A stretch of DNA of 64,000 bases, from NCBI RefSeq assembly GCF_002104335.1, contig NZ_CP020867.1:1339206-1403205 (forward strand), in the 5' to 3' direction. Positions 1-8,351 of this stretch are shown one piece after another. The notes beneath the pieces are model-generated. The model searched no databases. It worked only from the letters and a program-made list of their open reading frames with translations, and had not been told where the DNA came from. Numbering within the stretch: position 1 is the first letter of the stretch; every line of letters begins with the position of its first letter. The stretch comes from Campylobacter cuniculorum DSM 23162 = LMG 24588 (GTDB lineage: Bacteria; Campylobacterota; Campylobacteria; Campylobacterales; Campylobacteraceae). A program made the position numbers and the translations under genes.

Positions 1-2
1 AA

Positions 3-41
3 AAAGACTATGAATCTTTATCTCTTGTGTTAAAACTCTAA
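3..41 (+). CDS. possible C-terminal end of an upstream gene (partial)
   Basis: The reading frame entering at base 3 runs 12 codons (KDYESLSLVLKL) to a TAA. The tail is compatible with the C-terminus of a GNAT-like protein, but only 12 residues are visible. The other two frames stop within 41 bases as well, so the call is weak. The rest of this gene, if real, lies outside the window. Confidence 0.25.
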   Translation, partial: KDYESLSLVLKL

Positions 42-49
42 AATTACAT

Positions 50-223
50 TTGAAAAACTTTGCAAAGTTCTCTTTCATAGGATTTATTGTGTTTGTTTTA
101 AGTTTGGAATGTGAAAGTTCTGAAAAGGTTTTTCAAAGATATCCTAACGCGTTTTTCTATTGTAATCGGCTATATTTTTTAAAAGGAGATTCTTATGGGA
201 GTTTATTTAAATATTTAATTTAA
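50..223 (+). CDS. possible small exported protein, 57 aa, TTG start
   Basis: An open frame beginning at TTG (50) encodes a Lys-containing start, a hydrophobic stretch (FSFIGFIVFVLSLEC) and then a polar tail ending in TAA at 223. The N-terminus looks like a signal peptide, with a Cys where a lipobox might end. There is no convincing ribosome binding site and I recognise no family. It could be chance in AT-rich DNA or the end of a decayed gene. It lies directly upstream of the nitroreductase pair on the same strand. Confidence 0.25.
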   Translation: MKNFAKFSFIGFIVFVLSLECESSEKVFQRYPNAFFYCNRLYFLKGDSYGSLFKYLI

Positions 224-282
224 TTAAAAATTTTATGTTAGAATAAAATATTATGGATTTATTAATTTTTTAAGGAGAAAAA

Positions 283-897
283 ATGAATTTTGAAGATCTT
301 TTGCATAAAAGACATGCTTGTAAGCTTTTTAATGATAAAAAAATTAGCGATACAGATATGCGTTTTATCCTAGAAAGCGGGGTTTTAACGCCAAGTTCCA
401 AAGGTTTTGAGCCATGGAAATTTATAGTGCTTGGTCAAAAAGAGCAAAATGAAGAGCTTTCAAAATTATGCTGGAATCAGCAAAATGTCGCCACAGCAAG
501 CCACAATATCATCATTTTAGCGAGGACAGATTTACAAAGCAAAGATGAATTTTTACAAAAACAAATTCGTCGCTTTAGTGGTAGAAGTGAAGAAAATTTC
601 CAAAAAATTTTAGCCACTTATACGCATTCATCAACAGATAAAATGAACAAAAAAGAGCTTTATCATTATGCTCAACTTCAATGTTATCTTGCTTTAATGC
701 AAATGTCTTTAGCGGCTATGAGTCGCGGGATTGATACTTGTATGATTGGGGGATTTGAAAAAGAAAAAGTTGATGCCTTTTTAAAACTCAAAAAACCTTT
801 TGAAACTGCTGTGATTTTGTCCTTAGGTTACAGAGCTAATGAGCCAAAATATGCAAAACAAAGACTAAAATTTGAAGAAGTGGTGGAATATCTATGA
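283..897 (+). CDS. nitroreductase family protein (RdxA-like), first of a tandem pair
   Basis: An FMN-dependent NAD(P)H oxidoreductase of the nitroreductase fold, 204 aa. The N-terminal motif KRHACKLF resembles the Cys-bearing start of H. pylori RdxA. It is followed by TPSSKGFEPWKF, the usual FMN/dimer motif, and a C-terminal MIGGFEKEKVDAFL. A ribosome site (AAGGAG) precedes the ATG. It overlaps the next nitroreductase by 4 bp (ATGA), so the two are translationally coupled. It shares roughly a third of its residues with its neighbour by eye, which points to an old duplication. My recollection is that the C. jejuni counterpart (Cj1064) is a pseudogene in NCTC 11168, whereas this copy is intact. 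The substrate is unknown; nitroaromatics or quinones are likely. Confidence 0.85.
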   Translation: MNFEDLLHKRHACKLFNDKKISDTDMRFILESGVLTPSSKGFEPWKFIVLGQKEQNEELSKLCWNQQNVATASHNIIILARTDLQSKDEFLQKQIRRFSGRSEENFQKILATYTHSSTDKMNKKELYHYAQLQCYLALMQMSLAAMSRGIDTCMIGGFEKEKVDAFLKLKKPFETAVILSLGYRANEPKYAKQRLKFEEVVEYL

Positions 898-1496
898 AAA
901 AAGAATTAGAAATTTTTAAGACGCGTTATTCTTGCAGGAATTTTAAAAATGAAAGCTTAAAAGATGAGGAGCTTAAAACCCTCTTAGAATTTGCGAGATT
1001 AAGTCCAAGTTCTTTAGGGCTTGAGCCTTGGAAATTTATAGTTTGCAAAGATAAAACTAAGCTTGAAGAATTGAGTTTAATCGCAAATCATCAAGAACAT
1101 GTTAAAAATGCTGCTGCTGTGATTATTATCGTTTCAAGACTCGATTTTGCCGAGTACTTTGAAGACAAACTTCGCAAAAGGGATATGAGTGAGGCTGAAA
1201 TTCAAAAGCGTCTAAAATATAAAGATTTTTTAACTGCTATGAATCAAGAACAAAAACTCGCTTATGCAAGAGAACAAGCCCATATCGCACTCGCTTGCAT
1301 ACTTTATGGTGCAAATGCTTTAAATATAGCAAGCTGTCCTATAGGTGGCTTTGATAAAGACAAACTTGATGATTATCTTAAGCTTGAGACACAAAAACAA
1401 AGAGCAAGTATAATGATAGCTTTAGGATTGAGTGCTGATGAAAAAATTCCGCAAAAAGAACGTTTTAGTTTTGAGGAAGTTGTCGAATTTATATAA
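894..1496 (+). CDS. rdxA: oxygen-insensitive NAD(P)H nitroreductase RdxA
   Basis: Nitroreductase family, 200 aa. Visible motifs are TRYSCRNF (the RdxA-type Cys), LSPSSLGLEPWKF, and the C-terminal CPIGGFDKDKLDDYL and ERFSFEEVVEF. In Campylobacter and Helicobacter this enzyme reduces metronidazole and related nitro compounds, so loss of function gives resistance. The natural substrate is not settled. The ATG overlaps the stop of the upstream paralogue. The gene is followed within 7 bp by a strong hairpin shared with the convergent membrane-protein gene. The assignment to rdxA rests on remembered similarity to C. jejuni RdxA over the N-terminal half. Confidence 0.85.
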   Translation: MKKELEIFKTRYSCRNFKNESLKDEELKTLLEFARLSPSSLGLEPWKFIVCKDKTKLEELSLIANHQEHVKNAAAVIIIVSRLDFAEYFEDKLRKRDMSEAEIQKRLKYKDFLTAMNQEQKLAYAREQAHIALACILYGANALNIASCPIGGFDKDKLDDYLKLETQKQRASIMIALGLSADEKIPQKERFSFEEVVEFI

Positions 1497-1502
1497 ATAC
1501 TT

Positions 1503-1531
1503 AAACAAGTCTTAAATTCTAAGACTTGTTT
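1503..1531. terminator. bidirectional hairpin between rdxA and the FUSC gene
   Basis: A perfect 12-bp inverted repeat, AAACAAGTCTTA / TAAGACTTGTTT, with a 5-nt loop sits between two convergent genes. The arms begin with an A run and end with a T run, so it can terminate from both sides. Confidence 0.85.
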
Positions 1532-1534
1532 GAA

Positions 1535-2605
1535 TCAAAATTTCACTTTGAAAATATGATGAGCTATTTTATCAAAAGGCTTTCTCAAATAAGGCTTATG
1601 AATGACCAAACCACCTAAAAGCCCTAAAACACTTCCTATGGCAACATCTTCAAGCCTTGCTCTGATAATCAAATCTTTATTAAGCTCCATTAAACTCGAA
1701 GCTTCTGCAAGATAAGTAACATAAGGGGTAACAAAAACCATTCCTAAAGCATAATTTCTCGTTACTACAAATTCTGTCATAAAAACTAAAAACATCATCA
1801 AAAGCACGAATAAAAAAGGATTGAATTCAATCCCTAAAAGCCACCACGCAAAAATCACTCCTAAAGCGGTTCCCAAAATGCGTTGAATTTGTTTAATCCA
1901 AACTGAATTTAAAGTAATGCCCTGCATAATTGCTGTGCAACTTACTGCCACCCAATAACTTCGCTCAAGTTCTAAAAATGCACCTAAAACCACAGCAAAT
2001 CCCACAAAAGTTCCCATAATCACAGAATCAACGACGATAATATTAAATCCCAAATATCCTCTTGGTGGAATAGGCTTTGCTAAAGAGTTTTTAAAAAAAT
2101 AAATCACGCATAAAGAATATAAAAAAGCAATTAAATTCGCAACCATAGTTCCTATGCAAACGATTCCTGTTAAAAAAATATAATCTTTAAGCTCAAAAGG
2201 AGAAAAGGCTCCGAGCAAACAAGCAAAAACAAAGAAAAAATACCCCGGAGTGCCTATATCGTAATAACGCACTAAAATAGAGCTTGTCGCTGCTACAAAT
2301 GCTATTAAAAAAGGTGATAACAAAGGCAATAAATGAGTGAGAAGTCCTAGTAAAAAACAAAGAGTGATTCCAAAAGAGCAACACATCACAACTGCCATTC
2401 TATGATACATTGGAGTATTTGGGACATAAAGAAAAGCCATCACGCCTATCATAGCAATCAATCCCAAATCAATACGTTCATAATACGCACCCACACTCAA
2501 AACCATGCCAACACCCAAAGCCATAAAAAACGGCAATTGCCACACCCTTTCGGTGCTATTAAACATCAAAACATTTTTAACGTTTTCGACGATGATTTTT
2601 TTCAT
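1535..2605 (-). CDS. FUSC/YccS-like inner-membrane protein
   Basis: A 356-aa polytopic membrane protein. About ten hydrophobic segments fall in two halves separated near residue 180 (KPIPPRGYLGFN). The second half carries the FUSC-like pattern of a short WVAVSCTAIMQ segment after LELERSY, then GTALGVIFAWWL. Families with this layout include aromatic-acid exporters and YccS. The transported substrate cannot be read from sequence. Its start overlaps the stop of proA by 4 bp, so it is in an operon with proA; C. jejuni has the same pair (Cj0557c-Cj0558c, recalled). Confidence 0.7.
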   Translation of the reverse strand: MKKIIVENVKNVLMFNSTERVWQLPFFMALGVGMVLSVGAYYERIDLGLIAMIGVMAFLYVPNTPMYHRMAVVMCCSFGITLCFLLGLLTHLLPLLSPFLIAFVAATSSILVRYYDIGTPGYFFFVFACLLGAFSPFELKDYIFLTGIVCIGTMVANLIAFLYSLCVIYFFKNSLAKPIPPRGYLGFNIIVVDSVIMGTFVGFAVVLGAFLELERSYWVAVSCTAIMQGITLNSVWIKQIQRILGTALGVIFAWWLLGIEFNPFLFVLLMMFLVFMTEFVVTRNYALGMVFVTPYVTYLAEASSLMELNKDLIIRARLEDVAIGSVLGLLGGLVIHKPYLRKPFDKIAHHIFKVKF

Positions 2606-3834
2606 GTTCTAATTTGCCCCTCTCCGCTGATAAGATACTTATAAGTGCAAATCTCCTCTATTCCCATAGGTCCTCTAGCATGAAGCTTACTCGTAGAAAT
2701 TCCAACCTCTCCTCCAAAACCAAATTCCCCGCCATCACTAAAACGCGTTGAAGCATTGACATAAACACAAGCTGAATGTATATATCTTTGAAATTTTGCA
2801 ATATTTTTCACATCATTTGAAAGTATGGCTTCAGAATGAGAAGAACTGAATTCATTGATATGAGCTATAGCCTCATCACAATCTTTAACAAGTTTCACAC
2901 TCATCTCGTAATCAAGCCATTCTTTTTTAAAATCCTCTTCATCTGCTAATAAAACTTCTAAATTAGAATCTTTAAAAAAATTCAAAGCATTTTGATGGGC
3001 GTGAATTTTAACCTTAAATTTTTCTAATTCACAAATTAAAAGATTAAAAAAATCTTTAGCGATATTTTTATGCACAAGCAAAGTTTCTAAAGCATTACAA
3101 ACGCTCACTCTTTGGCATTTTGCATTGATAATAATATCCACAGCATTTTGCAAATTTGCACTCTCATCGACAAAAATATGGCACAAGCCTTTATCTTGTT
3201 TTATCAATGGAATTTTAGTGCTTTTAGCTAATTCTTGTATCATCGCAGTAGAGCCTCTTGGAATGATTAAATCAATCAAATCATCAAAGCTTAAAAGCTC
3301 CGAAAGCTCCTCTCTTTGAGAGAGCATTAAAAAACACTGCTCTAAACCATAATCTTTTAACAGCTCACAAACCAAAGCAAATAAAGCAAGATTAGTATTT
3401 TTAGCCTCGATTCCGCCTTTAAGGATGCAAGCATTTGAACTTTTAAGCATTAAAGCAATGATTTCAGCACTTAGGGCTGGACGTGCCTCATAAATGACGC
3501 AAATTAAACCGATAGGAATGCTGATTTTTTCGATTCTAAGCCCGGCATAATTCACCCAACCCTTATGCACCTTATAAATAGGATCTTCTAAAAATGCGAT
3601 TTTTTCTAAACTTTTACAAAGGGCATTGAGTCGATTTTCATTGAGCAAAAGTCTATCTTTTAGGGCTGAATTTTTATTAAAATTGAGCAAATCTTTAGCA
3701 TTAGCTTCTAAAATCACTTTGAAATTTTCTCTTAATTTTTGTGCCAAAGCTAAAATCATATCCTCTTTTTGCTTAGGGGTTAAATCAAGTAATTTTTGAG
3801 AATTTTTCTTGATATTTTGTATTAATTTTCGCAC
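2602..3834 (-). CDS. proA: gamma-glutamyl phosphate reductase
   Basis: ProA, 410 aa, NADPH-dependent reduction of gamma-glutamyl phosphate to glutamate semialdehyde, the second step of proline synthesis. Family landmarks are IGLICVIYEARP, NACILKGGIEA, LIDLIIPRGS, and the catalytic-Cys region CQRVSVCNALETLLV, followed by DGGEFGFGGEVGISTSKLHARGP near the C-terminus. Length is normal for the family. A FUSC-like gene follows with a 4-bp overlap. The start is divergent from the reductase gene at 3907, leaving 72 bp that must hold both promoters. Confidence 0.95.
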   Translation of the reverse strand: MRKLIQNIKKNSQKLLDLTPKQKEDMILALAQKLRENFKVILEANAKDLLNFNKNSALKDRLLLNENRLNALCKSLEKIAFLEDPIYKVHKGWVNYAGLRIEKISIPIGLICVIYEARPALSAEIIALMLKSSNACILKGGIEAKNTNLALFALVCELLKDYGLEQCFLMLSQREELSELLSFDDLIDLIIPRGSTAMIQELAKSTKIPLIKQDKGLCHIFVDESANLQNAVDIIINAKCQRVSVCNALETLLVHKNIAKDFFNLLICELEKFKVKIHAHQNALNFFKDSNLEVLLADEEDFKKEWLDYEMSVKLVKDCDEAIAHINEFSSSHSEAILSNDVKNIAKFQRYIHSACVYVNASTRFSDGGEFGFGGEVGISTSKLHARGPMGIEEICTYKYLISGEGQIRT

Positions 3835-3906
3835 TTTTATCCTTTTTTTACAAAAAATTTGCTACATTAATTATTACATAAAAAATTAAATACCAAAGGT
3901 AAAATT

Positions 3907-4845
3907 ATGAAAAAAATAGATTTAATTATCATCGGTGCAGGACCAGCAGGTATAGGCTGTGCTGTGGAAGCAAAGCTTCACAATAAAGAAGTTTTACTTT
4001 TAGAAAAAAGTAATAATATTTGCCAAACTTTAGTGCAATTTTACAAAGATGGCAAAAGAGTTGATAAAGCCTATAAAGGTTGCGATGGCACAAATTATAG
4101 TCATGTACCCTTTGAAGATGGGACCAAAGAAAGCACTTTAGAAACCTTTGAAAAAGCCTTAAAAGAACATAAAATTGAAGTGGAATTTTCAAGCGAAGTT
4201 GAAAATGTCAAAAAACAAAACGAAAATTTTATAGTCAGCACAAGCAAGGGCGATTATGAGTGCAAAAATATCATCATCGCCATAGGCAGAATGGGAAAAC
4301 CAAATAAGCCTGATTATAAACTTCCCCTAACTCTTACAAAAATCATTAATTTTAATGCAAATTCAGTCCTTGGCAATGAAAAAATTCTCATTGTAGGGGG
4401 CGGAAATTCAGCGGCAGAATACGCTGTGGATTTATCAAATTCAAATAAAGTAAGCCTTTGCTATCGTAAAAAAGAATTTACAAGATTAAACGATATTAAT
4501 CTTAAAGATATAAACAAGGCGGGAAATTCTGGCAAGGTGGAATTGAAGCTTGGTATAGACATTAACGAAGTTGAGGATGAAGGTGGTAAGGCTCGCGTGA
4601 AATTTAATGATGGCACAAATGAGCTTTATAATAGAATCATCTATGCAATTGGGGGTTCTACGCCACTTGATTTCTTGCAAAAATGCGGAGTAAGTGTTGA
4701 TGATAAAGGTGTTCCTTTAATGGACGCAAATAAACAAAGCAATGTAAAAGGAATTTTTGTAGCTGGAGACATAGCAACAAAAAATGGTGCGAGTATAGTT
4801 ACAGGACTTAATGATGCTGTGAAAATCATTGAAGTGCTTGATTGA
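3907..4845 (+). CDS. thioredoxin-reductase-like / FNR-type flavoprotein
   Basis: A 312-aa FAD and NAD(P)H oxidoreductase. The N-terminal FAD Rossmann motif is IIGAGPAGIGC, the NAD(P) motif is ILIVGGGNSAAEYAV near residue 160, and the C-terminal FAD contact is GIFVAGDIATKNG. The redox-active CxxC of true thioredoxin reductases is absent, so it is unlikely to reduce thioredoxin directly. It resembles YpdA/BdrA-like and ferredoxin-NADP reductase relatives; C. jejuni Cj0559 is the expected orthologue (recalled). Electron acceptor unknown. It is monocistronic, ending in a strong hairpin directly after the stop. Confidence 0.8.
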   Translation: MKKIDLIIIGAGPAGIGCAVEAKLHNKEVLLLEKSNNICQTLVQFYKDGKRVDKAYKGCDGTNYSHVPFEDGTKESTLETFEKALKEHKIEVEFSSEVENVKKQNENFIVSTSKGDYECKNIIIAIGRMGKPNKPDYKLPLTLTKIINFNANSVLGNEKILIVGGGNSAAEYAVDLSNSNKVSLCYRKKEFTRLNDINLKDINKAGNSGKVELKLGIDINEVEDEGGKARVKFNDGTNELYNRIIYAIGGSTPLDFLQKCGVSVDDKGVPLMDANKQSNVKGIFVAGDIATKNGASIVTGLNDAVKIIEVLD

Positions 4846-4872
4846 TTTTTGGGAATTTTTGATTCCCAAAAA
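4846..4872 (+). terminator. hairpin after the reductase gene
   Basis: Perfect 11-bp arms TTTTTGGGAAT / ATTCCCAAAAA with a 5-nt loop begin at the base after the stop codon. The U-rich element lies within the stem rather than after it. Confidence 0.7.
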
Positions 4873-5046
4873 GAAAACGAGATGATTTAAAAAACAATAC
4901 TTTATACACTCATATAAAAAATTATTGCTCGCCAAATTATAAATCACTGCACTAAATCACAAATTTCTCAAAATACCAAAAAACAAAAATCTTTAAAAAA
5001 CAAAATAAATTTTTATCGTTTTATTTTAAGCAAAAGAATAAAAAAT

Positions 5047-6300
5047 TTATTTTGCTTTTCCCTCAAGTTCATAAAGCTTTTTTCTATCGCTTGAACTCGG
5101 TATTTTAAGTTGTTGCCGATATTTTGCTATGGTTCTGCGTCCTAAATTGATTTTAAATTCTGCTTGAATTAAATCCAAAATTTTACTATCGCTTAAAGGT
5201 TTGCTCGTGTTTTCATTTTTGACTAAATTGAGTATAAAATCTTTCACACTCGCATTTGAAGTTTCACCCTCTTCATCTAGAGCAAAAGCAAAAAAATCTT
5301 TCAAAGCAATCAAACCTCTCTCACAACTTAAATATTTATTTGAAATCGCTCTTGAAATTGTCGAGGCATTGCGTTCTAAATCGTCTGCAAGGTCCTTAAG
5401 CCTCATCGGTTTAATCTCTTTTCCTAAAAAAAATTCATATTGATGTTCAACAATCATCAAGCCGATTTTATATAAAGTCGCTTTACGCATCGCTAAGGCA
5501 TCGACTAAATTCTTAGCCTCTTTGATATAATGGCTTAAAAATTCGTGATTTAAGCCATCGGCTTGAAAAGAAATTTCAGGGTAATACTCATCATTAATGC
5601 GGACTTTTATCTCATCATTTTCACGATAAATAAACAAATCCGGCACAATCTCTTGACTTTCTTCAAAATAATCCAAAAAAGGCGGGATATGAAATTTTTT
5701 TATCACAGCAATCGCTTCTTTATAAAGCTTTTCTTTTGTGTATTCTTGTATGTTTTCAAAATCCAAAATCAGCATTTTACAAAAATCATAAAGCTCATCG
5801 TCAAGCTCTAAATTCTCCAAAGCAAATAAAAAAGACTCCTTATAATTTTTTGCTCCAACACCCACCGGATCAAGAAATTTAAATCTTTGACGCACTCTTT
5901 CAATCTCTTCCTCACTTAGCCCCCCTAAAATCGTCTCATCATACTCAAAATACCCCTCATGACTTAAACATTCTATGATTTTATTTGCAAGTTCTTGGCT
6001 CTTCGCAGTAGGAAACAAAGGCGGAACAATTTGCTCACTTAAAAGCTCATAAACACTTTTTTGACTGATTCCCTTAGTTTCAACCCATTCTGAATTTGCA
6101 CTACTTTTATAAAAAGAATCATAATAATTTTTTCCATTATTTTGCGTTTGAATGGATTGTTTAATATCAATGAAAGGATTTTCTTCTGCAAATTTATCTA
6201 AATTTTCTTTTAAGTCCTCGATATTAGCTTGTAAAATAGGCAACCAACTCCTCAAAGTTTGCGATATTTTATTTTTCGGGGCTAATTTTTGCTTTAACAT
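5047..6300 (-). CDS. rpoN: RNA polymerase sigma-54 factor
   Basis: RpoN, 417 aa. The N-terminal Gln/Leu-rich activator-binding region is short (KISQTLRSWLPIL). The core-binding region follows, and the C-terminal RpoN box is recognisable as GRRTIAKYRQQLKIP. In Campylobacter sigma-54 drives the middle flagellar genes (hook, basal body, one flagellin) with the FlgSR two-component system. It lies downstream of lptB on the same strand; the stop of lptB and the start of rpoN meet at 6300. A flagellin with a sigma-54 promoter is found 2 kb away in this window. Confidence 0.95.
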   Translation of the reverse strand: MLKQKLAPKNKISQTLRSWLPILQANIEDLKENLDKFAEENPFIDIKQSIQTQNNGKNYYDSFYKSSANSEWVETKGISQKSVYELLSEQIVPPLFPTAKSQELANKIIECLSHEGYFEYDETILGGLSEEEIERVRQRFKFLDPVGVGAKNYKESFLFALENLELDDELYDFCKMLILDFENIQEYTKEKLYKEAIAVIKKFHIPPFLDYFEESQEIVPDLFIYRENDEIKVRINDEYYPEISFQADGLNHEFLSHYIKEAKNLVDALAMRKATLYKIGLMIVEHQYEFFLGKEIKPMRLKDLADDLERNASTISRAISNKYLSCERGLIALKDFFAFALDEEGETSNASVKDFILNLVKNENTSKPLSDSKILDLIQAEFKINLGRRTIAKYRQQLKIPSSSDRKKLYELEGKAK

Positions 6301-7028
6301 CAGTCTAAGAGTTTAAACTCTGTTCCTAAATAATATTTTTTAACATCTTCGTTATTTGCAATCTCTTCAGCATTTCCACTTGCAAGTAAGCCTCCGGATC
6401 TTATAACATAGGCTCTATCACAGATTGCTAAAGTTTCACGGACATTATGGTCTGTGATTAAAATTCCTATATTAAGCTTTTTAAGCTCCTTAATCAAAGT
6501 CTGAATTTCAGCCACAGCAATAGGATCAACTCCAGCAAAAGGCTCATCGAGCAACAAAAATTTAGGCTCACACATTAAAGACCTTGCAATTTCACATCTG
6601 CGTCTTTCTCCTCCGCTTAAACTCAAGCCCTTTCTCAAACGAATCGGTTCTATACTCAAAAGCTCTAACATATTCTCCACCTTAGCTTGCAAGATTTTTT
6701 CATCTTTATAAAAAATCTGTGCCGCTAAAAGTAAATTGTCCTCAACGCTTAAATCCTTAAAAACACTGCTTTCTTGCGGTAAATATCCTATGCCCTTCCT
6801 CGCTCTTTGATTCAGCGGTTCTTTGGTAATATCCACTCCATCAAGCAAAACCCTACCACTACTTGGTGCAATCAATCCACAAATCATATAAAAAGTCGTT
6901 GTCTTCCCTGCTCCATTAGGTCCTAAAAGCCCAACAACTTCACCGCTATGAAGCTTTAAAGAGATCCCTTGAATGATTTTTGTTTTTTTAATGATTTTTT
7001 CTAAATTAATAATCTCAAGCTCACTCAT
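6300..7028 (-). CDS. lptB: LPS export ABC transporter ATP-binding protein LptB
   Basis: ABC ATPase, 242 aa, that powers lipo-oligosaccharide extraction from the inner membrane with LptFG and LptC. It shows Walker A GPNGAGKTT, Q-loop GYLPQESSVF, signature LSGGERRR, Walker B FLLLDEPFAGVDP and the switch His in ITDHNVRET, the LptB-specific form. The start overlaps tsaE by 8 bp, and rpoN follows directly. The lptB-rpoN linkage is common in proteobacteria. Confidence 0.93.
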   Translation of the reverse strand: MSELEIINLEKIIKKTKIIQGISLKLHSGEVVGLLGPNGAGKTTTFYMICGLIAPSSGRVLLDGVDITKEPLNQRARKGIGYLPQESSVFKDLSVEDNLLLAAQIFYKDEKILQAKVENMLELLSIEPIRLRKGLSLSGGERRRCEIARSLMCEPKFLLLDEPFAGVDPIAVAEIQTLIKELKKLNIGILITDHNVRETLAICDRAYVIRSGGLLASGNAEEIANNEDVKKYYLGTEFKLLD

Positions 7029-7428
7029 AAATCACATACTTTCTTTTATCTTTTAAAAATTCAATCCTAACATTTAAACACTCAAACCCCATTTTTTCTA
7101 AAGCTTTTTTTAAAAAATCATCCCCCCATTCCACCAAATGCAAAGCCTCCTCATAAAAATTCTCAAACAAACCATTTTCTAAAATTCTCTCAAAAGTCGC
7201 TTGATAAAAATCATAATGATACAGAATTTTATCTTTATAATTGTATTTTTGCATTAGGGCAAAAGTCGGAGAGCTAACATCCTCTTTAAAACCCAAATAC
7301 TTAGAAAATTCTCTCACTAAAGTGGTTTTACCGCTTGCTAAATCCCCGCGAAGCAAAATAATGCCTTGATTTGGAAGTTCTTTAAACAGCTCTTTGAGTT
7401 CATTTTGAGCTAAAATGAATTCTTTCAT
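7021..7428 (-). CDS. tsaE: tRNA threonylcarbamoyladenosine biosynthesis ATPase TsaE
   Basis: TsaE (YjeE family), 135 aa, required for the t6A modification of tRNA together with TsaB and TsaD. The P-loop is GDLASGKTTLVREF, followed by the typical VSSPTFALMQKY and a YHYDFYQ motif. Length is usual. It overlaps lptB by 8 bp and the S4 gene by 4 bp, forming a tight minus-strand operon. Confidence 0.92.
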   Translation of the reverse strand: MKEFILAQNELKELFKELPNQGIILLRGDLASGKTTLVREFSKYLGFKEDVSSPTFALMQKYNYKDKILYHYDFYQATFERILENGLFENFYEEALHLVEWGDDFLKKALEKMGFECLNVRIEFLKDKRKYVIYE

Positions 7429-7670
7429 ATTTTTTCCACATATTCATTTTGTGCATTTTTAGGAGTATTTTTTGTCGCAGGAAGGGCTAAAACCTTATAG
7501 TTTTGTGTTTTTTGATTTAATTCAAGCGAAATTATATCTCCGATTTTCACCTCTTTACTTGCCTTTGCAACAATACCATTAATCTTTACAACACCACTTT
7601 TACACATATCTTCAGAAATTGCACGTCTTTTAGTGATATTGACTGAATTTAAAAATTTATCAATTCTCAT
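7425..7670 (-). CDS. S4-domain RNA-binding protein (HslR-like)
   Basis: An 81-aa protein made mostly of an S4 fold: MRIDKFLNSVNITKRRAI, then MCKSGVVKINGIVAKASKEVKIGDIISL. Small S4 proteins of this kind (HslR/RqcP) bind rRNA or stalled ribosomes, but the specific role here is not shown. It is the first gene of the S4-tsaE-lptB-rpoN operon. Confidence 0.8.
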   Translation of the reverse strand: MRIDKFLNSVNITKRRAISEDMCKSGVVKINGIVAKASKEVKIGDIISLELNQKTQNYKVLALPATKNTPKNAQNEYVEKI

Positions 7671-8299
7671 GGTTTAATTTTATCAAAAAAATTCAAATTT
7701 TTAAAGCCTTTTAAAACTTAATGGATACAAAATTCTAAAGATTTGATTTAAAATAAAAATTTATAAATTAAAATTTCTATTTTTCCAAACAATATTTAAA
7801 AACAAATTTCTAAACTCTTAAAACCGCAATTTATCATCAAAAAACCCAAATAAAACACATGACAAAATAAATATTATTGATTTGCTTTTTAAATGCATAA
7901 AAACGATATTTTTATCAAAACACTCTTCTTAAAAATTAAAATCCTAAGGCATTTTAATTAAATAAATTTTTTAATTTAAAATATGACTTAGAAATCTTTA
8001 TAAGAATTTTTATAAATTGAGTTTGCAAAAATAGAGTTTATTTTTTAAAACAAGCTAAAATAATATAAATTTTATAAGCCAAATTTAAATCAAGCTTTTA
8101 AAATCAAAGATAAATCCAAAATTAATACATTTAAAAAAAATATTAATAAAATCACAATTTTCTTCCTAATACAAAATTAATTTTTATAAACCTCTATGAC
8201 AAAAACTCAATTAAATTTCTCTCATTAAAAATCAATAACTCCAAAAAATAATATCCTAAAAAGCCCTAAAATTAATAGTTTCATAAAATATTTATAAAA
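7671..8299. other. AT-rich intergenic region upstream of flagellin
   Basis: About 630 bp of very AT-rich DNA between the divergent S4 gene and flagellin. No coding frame, RNA gene or strong hairpin was found. A CGATATT motif near 7903 resembles a sigma-28 -10 element but lies 440 bp from the gene without a convincing partner. Confidence 0.5.
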
Positions 8300-8300
8300 T

Positions 8301-8316
8301 TGGAACACTTATTGCT
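8301..8316 (+). promoter_or_regulatory. sigma-54 promoter of flagellin
   Basis: TTGGAACACTTATTGCTTT (8300-8318) has the GG (8302-8303) and GC (8314-8315) doublets separated by 10 bases that define -24/-12 promoters. The core GGAAC-N6-TTGC matches Campylobacter sigma-54 promoters such as that of flaB. Transcription should begin about 12 bases after the GC, near 8327, leaving a leader of about 25 bases before the ATG at 8352. Confidence 0.9.
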
Positions 8317-8351
8317 TTGTAGTTTCTAGCAATATTTTGAAAGGATTTAAA

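Noticed and set aside
3907-4845. Calling this gene thioredoxin reductase (trxB)
   Set aside because: The redox-active CxxC motif is missing.
7895-7910. CGATATT resembling a sigma-28 -10 element upstream of flagellin
   Set aside because: It is about 440 bp from the start codon, lacks a matching upstream element, and a consensus sigma-54 promoter lies at the expected place.
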